This document shows positions 26,509 to 34,962 of a DNA stretch of 64,000 nucleotides, in pieces. The stretch spans positions 124,001 through 188,000 of the forward strand of contig QALX01000009.1 of assembly GCA_003150485.1 (NCBI GenBank). Direction: 5' to 3'. Every line of letters begins with the position of its first letter. Position 1 is the first letter of the stretch. A program made the translations under genes and the position numbers. The notes beneath the pieces were generated by a model, which was not told the DNA's origin, made no database searches, and saw only the letters and a list, made by a program, of their open reading frames with translations. The stretch comes from Clostridiales bacterium. Its GTDB lineage: Bacteria; Bacillota; Clostridia; Oscillospirales; Oscillospiraceae.

Positions 26509-29500
26509 CTATTTTTCTCTGCTGCCTTGTTTCTTCCCTTTTCCGGGCTTTCCGCCGGAGCGGCGGCGCCGGACCGCGCCGGCAGCCAGCACGCCGCCGG
26601 TACACACCAGGGCCACGCCGGACACCATGCCGCCTGCCTTCAGACCAGGGATCTGGTACGCAGCCGCCACCACATGGTCCCCCGCCTCCAGAAGAACGCC
26701 GGTGTACATGCCGTTGATCTTCAGCGTCTCCGCCGGTTCCCCGTCCACAGTCACCGTCCAGCTGTCCCGGTAGGGGATGGACAGGGCCAGCAGCCGGGGC
26801 TCCTCCAGGCGGATAGAACCGGTAAGGGCGCCGCCCGTCTCGGTGACGTCCTCCAGGGCGGCCTCGCCCAGGGCAGTCACGTCCTCCACATAGTCCGCCA
26901 TAGGCAGGCAGACCACCTGGAGGTCATCAAAGTGATAGGTTCCGGCCTCTGTGAAGGTGATCTTACAGCTCCGGACGCCGGTTTCGCTGTAGCCCAAGTT
27001 GTAGGTCATCCCGTCCCGCCGGAAGTGGTACAGGGAGTCCTCCTGATAGACAACGCCCTTTTTGGTCACCGAGTTGCCGGAAACCCGGACCGTCGCCTCC
27101 TTTTTCTCCTGGCCGTCCATGGTCAGGTTGTCCCAATAGACGTAGGTCTCCGCGTCCGCCGCCCCGTCAAAGCGCAGGGTGATGGAGCCGGAACTCTGCT
27201 TCACCCGGACCGTATTGTCTTCGATTTCCGCGTTCTCGGTCTTGCGCACCGTCCAGGGAATGTCCTGGGCGGTCAGCCGGGGCTCCTCCCGGCTCAGGAC
27301 CTGGGATACCCGGCCCGCATCCGCATCCTCCACCACAACGCCCTGCAAAATTGCCTGCTGCCGCTCCAGGGGGGACAGCTTCTCATAGTCTGACCGGGTC
27401 TGATAGCTGGTATAAGTATAGCCTGCGGGCAGGGCGTACTGGTTCTCGTAAATGGTCATATTTCTCTTCTGCCCCACCGGCTGGAAACCGTAGGGCTGAA
27501 GGTTGGACGGCTCCCCGCCGTCGGTCAGGCTCTTGCCCACAAAGTAGCGGACGCTGCCCAGAGCGCACAGGCTGGCCCGCTGGTCCAGGCCCCAGACGGC
27601 ATAGGACTGCCGGACGGTGTTCAAATCAAAATCCAGGTAATAGTCCACCAGGTCGCCGTTGAGGACGCTCCAATAGCTGATGGTCCCATAGCCGCCGGTG
27701 AGGCAGAACCGATTGCTCCGGTTGGCCTCTACCTCGGTCCGATAGAACCCGTCGCCCTCCAGATTGGCGGCCACCTGCTCCGCCGAAGCGCTCACCGCTT
27801 TTTTCACGTCGCCGGCGGGCACATAGCGCTCCAGAGCGTCGCTGTGGGCGGGGTCATAGAACTGGGACAGGTTGAACAGAACCGCCGCCACAGTGATCAC
27901 CGCCACCAGGCCCTGGCCCACCGCCTTGTTCTTCCAGTGGGAGGCCAGAATCACCGCTCCGGTCACCAGGGCCAGCAGCGCCATAGCGCCCCACTCCACA
28001 TCGCCCCGGGACCGCTCCAGCAGGACCACGGCGGCGATATACCCGCCGGTGAGGACCGCCAGCGCAACCTGCTCCCAGGCCCGCAGCTCCACCAGCCGGG
28101 GCAGCAGGCAGACCACGATCAACGCCATGCAGAAGGCAAAGCCGTAGCACCAGCGGTTGGTCACGTAGCCAAAGCCGTTAAAGATCTTGCCCATCAGCGG
28201 CACGCACAGGCAGGCGAAGAGCACCAGCGCCCCCGCCCGCAGGGGCGCCAGCTGCCGCTCCCGCCAGCGCAGGAACAGGAGCACCGCTGCGGCAAACACC
28301 ACCCCGGCAAGGCCCAGCCGCACCCAGTAGGTGCCGCTGGGGCTGCTGCCCACCATGCACAGGAACATCCTCAGATAGTGCTCGGTCGGGTAGAACAGCG
28401 TAAACGCCGACTCGGCCACATCGCTGCGGCTGGAGGACAGGAAGTCCAGCACCGTGGGCAGAAACGCCGCCATGGCCAGGGCAAGCCCCCACAGATAGAG
28501 GCCCACCAGCTGGAGCAGGTCGGTCAGAATCCGCTTCACCTGGGTCCGGTACAGGCAGATCTCCCGGATCAGCAGGTAAATCGCCATGAGCAGGGTGTTG
28601 ATAAAGGCGTAGTAGTACCCTCCCGTCATGGCCAGGAAAATCATCCCCACAAACAGGCCCCACTTCCGTTTCCGGAGCCAGCGCTCGCAGCCGGCCAGGA
28701 TCAGGGGCAGGTAGATGACCAGGAAGGTGATAAAGTAAATGTGCTTGGCGGCGGTAAAAATCACAAAGCCGGAGAAGGCATACACCACTGCCCCCACCAG
28801 CACGGGAAGGGGCTCCCGCTTCTCAATGGAGCGGCAGTAGGCGGTAAAGGCCAGCCCAGCTAGGGGGATTTGCAGCACGGTGACCGCACCGTACACCGCC
28901 TCCATCCACCGGTAAGGTGTAAAAATTGCCGGCAGAAACAGGGGGTTGAAGTGGAACACCGTCAGGACACTGCTGCCCTGGCCGATGGCGAAGTCCCATT
29001 GGGGCAGCACCAGCTGGCCGGTGCTCAACAGGGTCTTAACCGCCTGAACCACATAGTTCCGGGTGTAGTACATGATGGTCAGGTACAGATTTTGCCCGTC
29101 GGGCTTCCAGACCATCGAATAGCCATTTGCGATAAAATAACCGGAAAAACCGGTCACTAAAATCAAAAATACCGCGCAGAACGCCTGCCAGTACAGGCCG
29201 TTGGCGTCCCTGGACAGCTCGGAAGAACGCTCCTCCGTCAGCCGCCCGGGCAGCGCCAGCAGCGCCTCCGCCGACCGTGCGCCCCACCGGTTTCCGGCCA
29301 GCGCCGCAATCAGGCCCCAGGCCGCGATTGCCGACAGCACACGGACCGCGCCTCCCTCCGGCAGCAGCGCCGTCTCCGTCAGCAGGACCGACAGCGGGCC
29401 CATCCAGAGCCAGACAGAGACCCAGCGCTCCCCCACCGCGGACAGCAGAGGCGTCCGCCGCCGGGGCAGCAGCACCAGAATCCCGCCGCCCAGCACCAGG

Positions 29501-30228
29501 GCCACGGCGTACTGGGCCGCCCGGAGCAGTCCGCCCCACAGGCCGGAAACGGCTCCGTCCCCCAGGAACAGGCCCCGCATCTGGTACAGCGGCCCGGCTG
29601 CCAGCCCGCACAAAACCAGGGCCGCCGCCAGCAGCGCCGCCGAAAGCAGCTGCACCCACCGGCGCTTCAGCAGCCTGGACAGGGCCATCCAGTCCGTCCA
29701 GCGCCCCAGCAGAAACAGGGGAAAAAACGCCAGGAACCGGCCCAGACCGAAAAACTCCCCTTGGGCGGCCCAACAGCCACCGGCGCAGCCCGCCAGGCCG
29801 GCGCAGGCCAAGATCAGCCCCCGTCTGGAAAACCGATCCAACCAGGTCCCCAGGGGCAGGCAGAGCGCCAGGGCCAGAAAAATCCAGGAGGCGTCCGCCG
29901 CCGGGAGCAGGTCAAACTCCGGACCGGCGCCCCCCAGGGCGCCCGCCCAGAAGAGCAGCGCCTTCTCTGCCCCGCAGAGCAGGGCAAATCCCGCGCCCAG
30001 CCTTCCGGCCTGGCCCACGGTGGGCGCCCGTTCCCGGGACCAGCCCCCTAGGGCGAAAAACAGCAACGGAACCTGGAACAGGCTGCAAAAACACCACAAA
30101 ACGCGGGAAGCTCCGCCGCCCTCGCCGCCCAACAGGGCACACACCCCGGTGGTCAGCAGCAGCAGGGCGATCAGCAACCCCCGCCCGCGGTACCTCTGTC
30201 TCTCTCCCCTTCTCGTTTCCATTCCCAC
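26509..30228 (-). CDS. YfhO-type GT-C glycosyltransferase with an N-terminal acyltransferase-3-like membrane domain
   Basis: Very large membrane protein of 1239 residues. Residues about 350-1239 match the YfhO family: a luminal loop after helix 1 (FSGYFIANGYSMVWKPDGQ), many helices, then a beta-rich extracytoplasmic part from about 800 and a final helix before a basic tail. YfhO proteins glycosylate teichoic acids from lipid-linked sugars. Residues 1-340 form about ten extra helices resembling an acyltransferase-3 domain (LFQVPLLFFALGGW, SWIFLALALCLPLG, FFPLFLLGRW). The active-site His expected in HxPLFF appears as Val, so this part may be inactive. The start is GTG at 30228 or ATG two codons later. 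It is 24 bases after tagD. Confidence 0.85.
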   Translation of the reverse strand: MGMETRRGERQRYRGRGLLIALLLLTTGVCALLGGEGGGASRVLWCFCSLFQVPLLFFALGGWSRERAPTVGQAGRLGAGFALLCGAEKALLFWAGALGGAGPEFDLLPAADASWIFLALALCLPLGTWLDRFSRRGLILACAGLAGCAGGCWAAQGEFFGLGRFLAFFPLFLLGRWTDWMALSRLLKRRWVQLLSAALLAAALVLCGLAAGPLYQMRGLFLGDGAVSGLWGGLLRAAQYAVALVLGGGILVLLPRRRTPLLSAVGERWVSVWLWMGPLSVLLTETALLPEGGAVRVLSAIAAWGLIAALAGNRWGARSAEALLALPGRLTEERSSELSRDANGLYWQAFCAVFLILVTGFSGYFIANGYSMVWKPDGQNLYLTIMYYTRNYVVQAVKTLLSTGQLVLPQWDFAIGQGSSVLTVFHFNPLFLPAIFTPYRWMEAVYGAVTVLQIPLAGLAFTAYCRSIEKREPLPVLVGAVVYAFSGFVIFTAAKHIYFITFLVIYLPLILAGCERWLRKRKWGLFVGMIFLAMTGGYYYAFINTLLMAIYLLIREICLYRTQVKRILTDLLQLVGLYLWGLALAMAAFLPTVLDFLSSSRSDVAESAFTLFYPTEHYLRMFLCMVGSSPSGTYWVRLGLAGVVFAAAVLLFLRWRERQLAPLRAGALVLFACLCVPLMGKIFNGFGYVTNRWCYGFAFCMALIVVCLLPRLVELRAWEQVALAVLTGGYIAAVVLLERSRGDVEWGAMALLALVTGAVILASHWKNKAVGQGLVAVITVAAVLFNLSQFYDPAHSDALERYVPAGDVKKAVSASAEQVAANLEGDGFYRTEVEANRSNRFCLTGGYGTISYWSVLNGDLVDYYLDFDLNTVRQSYAVWGLDQRASLCALGSVRYFVGKSLTDGGEPSNLQPYGFQPVGQKRNMTIYENQYALPAGYTYTSYQTRSDYEKLSPLERQQAILQGVVVEDADAGRVSQVLSREEPRLTAQDIPWTVRKTENAEIEDNTVRVKQSSGSITLRFDGAADAETYVYWDNLTMDGQEKKEATVRVSGNSVTKKGVVYQEDSLYHFRRDGMTYNLGYSETGVRSCKITFTEAGTYHFDDLQVVCLPMADYVEDVTALGEAALEDVTETGGALTGSIRLEEPRLLALSIPYRDSWTVTVDGEPAETLKINGMYTGVLLEAGDHVVAAAYQIPGLKAGGMVSGVALVCTGGVLAAGAVRRRRSGGKPGKGKKQGSREK

Positions 30229-30252
30229 GTATTCACCGCTCTCTCTGTCCGC

Positions 30253-30642
30253 TCACCGTCCCAGATCTTCTTTGATCTGGGTGGTGGAGATCTCCGGGGT
30301 CCGGGGCAGGTACACCACGTCACAGTAGGGCTTCAGGAAGTCAAACTTCCCCTCCCAGTCGCTGCCCATGACAAAGGTATCCACCCGGAACTCCCGCACG
30401 TCCGAGACTTTCTGCTCCCAATTCTCCTCCGGGATGACCAAATCCACGTAGCGGATGGCCTCCAGCAGCTGCTTGCGCTGCTCGTAGGAGAAGTAACACT
30501 TTTTCTGTTTCTGCTTCTGGTTAAATTCATCCGTAGAAAGGGCCACAATCAAATAGTCGCCCAGGGCTCTGGCCCGGCGCAGCAAATTGATGTGACCGTA
30601 ATGAAGCAGATCATAAGTTCCGTATGTGATTACTTTTTTCAT
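30253..30642 (-). CDS. tagD: Glycerol-3-phosphate cytidylyltransferase
   Basis: Makes CDP-glycerol for poly(glycerol phosphate) teichoic-type polymers. It has 129 residues, the same length as Bacillus subtilis TagD. The HxGH nucleotide-binding motif is His14-Tyr-Gly-His17 in YGTYDLLHYGH, and the RTPEISTT signature is at 114-121. The start at 30642 is set by homology; an upstream in-frame ATG would put the promoter inside the gene. It leads the surface-glycan operon behind a clear promoter. Other cytidylyltransferases of this fold (for example for ribitol or ethanolamine) are possible but less likely. Confidence 0.92.
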   Translation of the reverse strand: MKKVITYGTYDLLHYGHINLLRRARALGDYLIVALSTDEFNQKQKQKKCYFSYEQRKQLLEAIRYVDLVIPEENWEQKVSDVREFRVDTFVMGSDWEGKFDFLKPYCDVVYLPRTPEISTTQIKEDLGR

Positions 30643-30708
30643 AAAATCAGCCTCGCGATCTGGCAAAAGTGTACATTTTACATCTAATACACACGCATAA
30701 CCGCCCAC

Positions 30709-30737
30709 ATTATAACATGCCCCCCCACCACTTGCAA
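30709..30737 (-). promoter_or_regulatory. Promoter of the surface-glycan operon (tagD onwards)
   Basis: TTGCAA, 17 bases, perfect TATAAT on the minus strand, with a leader of about 60 bases. No other strong promoter is seen within the eight-gene block. Confidence 0.85.
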
Positions 30738-30803
30738 TCTTTTTCACACATTTGCCCCCCCGGGCATAGGCTGAACCACTTGAAGTGCACAGGAGGACTG
30801 GAT

Positions 30804-31340
30804 ATGGATCAGCAGCAGAACAAAGCTCAGGAGGCCGAGGCCTTCGCCCGGGTCTGGAAGCGGGTCTCCCCCGATCCGGACAGCAGCCCCATCCAATGCG
30901 GCGAGGTCCCCCTTGCCCCGGCGGCGGACCCGCCCCCGGCCCTGGGCGCCGCCTCTCTGAAGTGGGGGGAATTTCTCCGGGCCCAGATCCTCTGGGAGCT
31001 GACCCGCTGGCGCACCTACCAGGCCCTGGCCCGGGCTCCGGGCAGCGGTGGTGGTTCCCGGCTGGCGGCCCTGGCCCTGGGCCGGGCCAAGCGGATGGCG
31101 GCGGTGCTCTTTCTCCTCACCGGTGTGTGGTACCTGCCCCGGAGCCGGGCCACCCCCCGCAGCTGGAAGACCAGCCGGGAGGGCTACCGCCTGCTGTTCC
31201 AGGGGGCCCAGCGGGCGGAGCTCCGCTACCGCGCCGCCGCCCAGAACAATCCGGACCCGGTGCTGGGCGATCTGTTCCGGGCCCTGGCGGCGGAGTCCGC
31301 CCGGGAACAGCGCCAGCTGCTCCAGCTCCTGTCACAATAG
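30804..31340 (+). CDS. Ferritin-like four-helix protein, apparently without metal ligands
   Basis: A 178-residue, mostly helical, Ala/Arg-rich protein. The spacing of helices (about 54-72, 82-103, 125-147, 150-175) recalls rubrerythrin-related ferritin-like proteins: EFLRAQILWELTRWRTYQALA, then LGRAKRMAAVLFLLTGVW, then RAELRYRAAAQNNPDPVLGDLFRALAAES. The usual ExxH pairs are replaced (AKRM in helix 2, ESAREQR in helix 4), so a di-iron site is unlikely. The start ATG follows ACAGGAGG; a longer reading frame upstream is rejected. It is divergent from tagD, with small RNA copy 2 directly downstream. Function unknown; the family assignment is tentative. Confidence 0.55.
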   Translation: MDQQQNKAQEAEAFARVWKRVSPDPDSSPIQCGEVPLAPAADPPPALGAASLKWGEFLRAQILWELTRWRTYQALARAPGSGGGSRLAALALGRAKRMAAVLFLLTGVWYLPRSRATPRSWKTSREGYRLLFQGAQRAELRYRAAAQNNPDPVLGDLFRALAAESAREQRQLLQLLSQ

Positions 31341-31354
31341 GTCGAAAACGCACC

Positions 31355-31419
31355 TTCACAGTTCATTCACAAACCCTTTAAAATTCGTTCACCACTTTCC
31401 CCGCACTTTTCCGTATGCT
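31355..31419 (+). promoter_or_regulatory. Pho-box-like array and promoter, copy 2
   Basis: Four 11-base units start at 31355, 31366, 31377 and 31388 (TTCAC, TTCAC, TTTAA, TTCAC). The -10 TATGCT starts at 31414, 26 bases after the fourth unit begins, identical to copies 1 and 3. Confidence 0.75.
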
Positions 31420-31425
31420 AAGGCT

Positions 31426-31538
31426 GTAAGTGAAATGACATCATTTTATACCTCCCTCTCTTTTTCTCTTTCTATTTTTAATGCAACAACAGGAAACGCC
31501 TGTCCCGTCACGGGGCAGGCGTTTCCTGTTTCGTTTTT
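31426..31538 (+). ncRNA. Putative Pho-controlled small RNA, copy 2
   Basis: The predicted transcript is about 112 bases. A pyrimidine tract covers 31451-31479 (CCTCCCTCTC, then TTTTTCTCTTTCTATTTTT), followed by AATGCAACAAC and a strong terminator. No ORF of credible length and no same-strand gene follows, so a small RNA is the simplest reading. The unpaired CU-rich tract could base-pair with AG-rich ribosome binding sites. Confidence 0.65.
31488..31538 (+). terminator. Terminator of small RNA copy 2
   Basis: AACAGGAAACGCCTG and CAGGCGTTTCCTGTT form a long stem with an inner CCCG/CGGG pair, followed by TCGTTTTT. It also faces the end of the minus-strand gene at 31545. Confidence 0.88.
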
Positions 31539-31544
31539 CTGTTG

Positions 31545-32135
31545 TCACGCCCTCCCGCGCTCCAGCAGGCGCAGGATGGGGCGCTGATTCAGGGTCAGGC
31601 CGTCCTCGCCGACCCGGATAGAGCGCACCACCTTGTTGGCCACCTCGATGGGGTTCAGGGCCTGGCCGCCGGGCAAGGCTACCCGGATCATAATCCCGCT
31701 GACCAGCAGGGCGGACAGCCCCTTTGTCTGCTGCGCCGGCACCGACTGCACCTTGATTTTTCCCCCCATGGAGTGGCACAGAGTCAGGGTCAGGTAGCTG
31801 CCCAGCTCCTTGCTGATGAGCACCAGGTTGTCCTCGTGCTCCAGTCCCCGGACGGCCCGGTTGGCCTCATAGGCACTGCCCACCGCCTGGGCCGCCTGGG
31901 GTGCGCTGTCGGGCTGGAAGTTCAGGGAAATTCCCCGCACCTCCGCCGCCGCGATCAGGTCGCTGGCGTAGCTGTAGAGCAGCACCCGGGTCTGATAGCT
32001 CAGACCGTTCTCGCCGGGCTTGATCGCCACCTGCATGGCCCGGCGAATCTGGGCCGGGTCGGCGCCTTCCCGCTCCAGCTGTTCCACCCGGGCGTTGATG
32101 GCCCGAATCTCCTGTAATTCCCGCAGTACATCCAT
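31545..32135 (-). CDS. Hypothetical protein
   Basis: A 196-residue soluble protein of no recognised family. The N-terminal 40 residues look like a coiled coil (VLRELQEIRAINARVEQLERE). The middle and C-terminal parts alternate short strands and helices (LTLTLCHSMGGKIKVQS, LSALLVSGIMIRVALPGG). There is no signal peptide or transmembrane segment. ATG follows AAAAGGAG. It is 21 bases after the LRR-peptidase T gene and is probably cotranscribed, so a role linked to that protein is possible. Confidence 0.65.
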   Translation of the reverse strand: MDVLRELQEIRAINARVEQLEREGADPAQIRRAMQVAIKPGENGLSYQTRVLLYSYASDLIAAAEVRGISLNFQPDSAPQAAQAVGSAYEANRAVRGLEHEDNLVLISKELGSYLTLTLCHSMGGKIKVQSVPAQQTKGLSALLVSGIMIRVALPGGQALNPIEVANKVVRSIRVGEDGLTLNQRPILRLLERGRA

Positions 32136-32156
32136 TGTTTTTTCTCCTTTTCTCTC

Positions 32157-34829
32157 TCAAACCGGCTCGGCGTACGCCCGGACCAGATTGTGCAGCATGG
32201 CCACCACCTGCTCCATCCCCTGGACGGTGATGTGCTCATAGGGCCCGTGGAAGGCGAAGCCGCCGGTGCCCAGGTTGGGACAGGGCAGGCCCATCCAGCT
32301 CAGCCGGGCGCCGTCGGTGCCGCCCCGGATGGGCAAGACCCGGGGCAGAAGCTCCGCCTGCTCCGCTGCGGCCCTGGCCCGGTCGATCAAATGGAAGTGC
32401 TTCTGCACCACCTCCGCCATGTTGGCGTACTGATCCCGGAGGGTCAGCTCCACCGTCCCCGCCCCGTACTTCTCGTTGAGCAGCTTCACGATATGGCTCA
32501 GGGTGTCCTTCCGGGCCTGGAATCCTCCGGCGCTGTGGTCCCGGATCAGGTACCGGAGTTCCGCCCGCTCCACGCCGCCGGAGATCCGGTCCAGGTGATA
32601 GAACCCCTCATAGCCCTCGGTGTCCCGGGGGGTCTCCCCGGCAGGGAGCATGGCGTTGCACTCCATAGCCACCAGGGCGGCGTTGACCATGGTATCCTTC
32701 CCCTCCCCCGGGTGGACATCGAAGCCGTGGACCACAAGGTCCGCCACACAGGCGTTGAAATTCTCGTACTGGATCTCCCCTTCCCGGCCGCCGTCCACGG
32801 TGTAGGCAAAGTCCGCCCCGAAGGCGGCCAGGTCGAACCGGTCTGCACCGGCCCCGATCTCCTCGTCCGGGGTGAAGGCCACCGCCAGTTTTCCGTGGGG
32901 CTTCCCGTTCAGCTGGGCCGCCAGGGTCATGATCTCGGCGATGCCCGCCTTGTCGTCGGCCCCCAGCAGGGTGGTGCCGTCGGTGGTAACCAGGGTGCGG
33001 CCTTTCAGCTCGGTGAGATGGGGGAAGTCCGCCGGGCGCAGGGTTTTCCCGCTCGCACCCAATGGGATGTCGCCGCCGTCATACCCCTCGATCACCTGGG
33101 GCCGCACGTTCTCGCCCCGGAAGGCCGCCGTGTCCAGGTGGGCAATGAGGCCCAGGGTGGGGGCGGATTCCAGACCGGCGGTGGCGGGCAGGTGGCCGTA
33201 GACATAGCAGTGCTCGTCCACCCGGGCGTCGGCGACTCCCAACGCTCTGAGTTCCTCTGCCAGCAGCCGGGCCAGCTCCCACTGTCCGGCGGTGGAGGGA
33301 CACCCCTCCTGATCCTCCCGGCTGGTGGTGCAGACCGCCGTATAGCGCAGCAGCCGGTCCAGCACGGATTCCTGGGCCGCCGGTTCCGGGTCCGCTTGGG
33401 GCGCCTCTTCCGGCGCCTCCGCATCCGGCTCCTCCCCCAGGTAGACCAGTTCCAGGTCCGGGGCGCAGTCGTCAAAGGCGTCCTCCGCCACCTCACAGCT
33501 CCGGGGCAGCAGGACCCGCCGCAGCTCGCCGCAGTCCCCGAAGGCCTCGGAGCCGATGGACTCCAAACCGGCGGGCAGGGTGACCTCCTCCAGGGCGTCG
33601 CAGTCCCAGAAGGCGGAGTCGCCGATGGTTTTCAGCCCCTCCGGGAACCGAATCTCTTTCAGACTGCCGCAGCCGCAGAAGGCGGAGTCGCCGATGGCCT
33701 CCAGGGTATCGGGCAGGGTCACTTCCTGCAGCCCGAACAGATCCTCAAACAGACAGTCGGCAACGCGGCGGGTCCCGGGCAGGAGCACCGCCTTTTTCAC
33801 CAGGCAGCAGCCCACCTCGCAGGCAAAGGGCCCAGTGACATCGGGCTCCGCCTCGCCGTACAGCTCCACCTGCCGGAGCACCGGGCTGTACAGGCAGCCG
33901 TCCCCCAGCCGCTCCACGGTTCTGGGCAGCGTCGCCTTCTGGAACAGCTTGTCGATAAAGGCGTCCTCCGCCAGCTCGGTCACCGGCCGCCCCGCCACTG
34001 TCTCGGGAATGGCCAGGGTGGTGTACTCATCCCGCCGGCTGCCGGTGAGAGCCACGCCGCCGCCGTCCAGAATCTCGTAGGTCCAGTCGCCGTCCTGGGC
34101 CGCCGGGGCGGCTCCCCGGAGGTAGTCCGCCGTCAGCCAGCTGAGGGAAGGGTTGGCGCCGGTATCCACTTCCCGGAGGTTGTCGCACCGGTCAAAGGCC
34201 CCCTGCCGAATCTCTTCGACGCTGGAGCCGACCACCACCCGTTCCAGATTGGAGCAGCGCTGGAAGGCGCCCTTTTCCACCCGCTCCACGCCGTCCAGCC
34301 GAATCTCCCGGAGGGCGTCGCAGTTCACCGCCGCCCCGGCGTCAATCACTTGGGCAATGGGGGGGATCCGCTCCCACCGCAGCTCCTCCAGGTGGCCCCG
34401 GTCCACCAGGGCCAGGATCTCTCCGCCGTCGTCGCAGCGCTCGTACTTCACCAGCTCCTGGTCCTCATACCAGCTGGTGGCAAAGCCCGTGCCGTGGGGC
34501 AGCTCCACATAGATCTCCCGGGTAACCATCCCCCGGTAGCCCTGCCGGACGGCCTCCGACTGCAAAGCCGCCGCCAAATCCGTCCGCTTGTCCTCCGGGG
34601 CCAGCTGGAAGAGGGCTTCCGCTGTTTGGAAGCCCTCCAGTTCCCGCATTTCCTCCCAGCCCACGCGAATCTCCATGGCGCCCAGCTCGCTGGCCCGGCA
34701 GGCGTAGCGCACGCCCGTGGTGTCCGGCGGGATGGCAATCTCCTGTTCCAGCAGCCACTGGGCCAGAGGTTGGTTGTTGAGCCGAATGGTGATATAGTGA
34801 CCCGGCAGGTTATATCGTCTCTGTTTCAT
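32157..34829 (-). CDS. Fusion of a BspA-like leucine-rich-repeat region to peptidase T
   Basis: An 890-residue cytoplasmic protein. Residues about 1-470 hold a mixed N-terminal region and LRR_5 repeats of about 23 residues (for example ALEEVTLPAGLESIGSEAF). Residues about 485-890 are a complete M20B aminotripeptidase (PepT): GLIAHLDTAAF with the first His/Asp zinc ligands, LLGADDKAG, TPDEEIGAG with the catalytic and ligand Glu, YTVDGG and AFHGPYEH. All zinc ligands are kept, so the peptidase is probably active. PepT is normally a free protein of about 410 residues, so the repeat extension is unusual. It may bind partners or substrates. No signal peptide. SD GGAGGAT precedes the ATG. Confidence 0.88.
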   Translation of the reverse strand: MKQRRYNLPGHYITIRLNNQPLAQWLLEQEIAIPPDTTGVRYACRASELGAMEIRVGWEEMRELEGFQTAEALFQLAPEDKRTDLAAALQSEAVRQGYRGMVTREIYVELPHGTGFATSWYEDQELVKYERCDDGGEILALVDRGHLEELRWERIPPIAQVIDAGAAVNCDALREIRLDGVERVEKGAFQRCSNLERVVVGSSVEEIRQGAFDRCDNLREVDTGANPSLSWLTADYLRGAAPAAQDGDWTYEILDGGGVALTGSRRDEYTTLAIPETVAGRPVTELAEDAFIDKLFQKATLPRTVERLGDGCLYSPVLRQVELYGEAEPDVTGPFACEVGCCLVKKAVLLPGTRRVADCLFEDLFGLQEVTLPDTLEAIGDSAFCGCGSLKEIRFPEGLKTIGDSAFWDCDALEEVTLPAGLESIGSEAFGDCGELRRVLLPRSCEVAEDAFDDCAPDLELVYLGEEPDAEAPEEAPQADPEPAAQESVLDRLLRYTAVCTTSREDQEGCPSTAGQWELARLLAEELRALGVADARVDEHCYVYGHLPATAGLESAPTLGLIAHLDTAAFRGENVRPQVIEGYDGGDIPLGASGKTLRPADFPHLTELKGRTLVTTDGTTLLGADDKAGIAEIMTLAAQLNGKPHGKLAVAFTPDEEIGAGADRFDLAAFGADFAYTVDGGREGEIQYENFNACVADLVVHGFDVHPGEGKDTMVNAALVAMECNAMLPAGETPRDTEGYEGFYHLDRISGGVERAELRYLIRDHSAGGFQARKDTLSHIVKLLNEKYGAGTVELTLRDQYANMAEVVQKHFHLIDRARAAAEQAELLPRVLPIRGGTDGARLSWMGLPCPNLGTGGFAFHGPYEHITVQGMEQVVAMLHNLVRAYAEPV

Positions 34830-34883
34830 GGTCTGATCCTCCGTATCCGGCGGCTCCGCGCCGGATTGATATGCTTTGGCACT

Positions 34884-34912
34884 ATTTTAGCATACCCGTT
34901 TCCGGAATCCAA
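34884..34912 (-). promoter_or_regulatory. Promoter of the LRR-peptidase T gene
   Basis: TTGGAT, 17 bases, TAAAAT on the minus strand, about 55 bases before the ATG. Confidence 0.65.
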
Positions 34913-34962
34913 CCGCCAGCGGCAAAAAGGATCAGCCCGGTTCCGTTTTTCTCTCCGACGGC

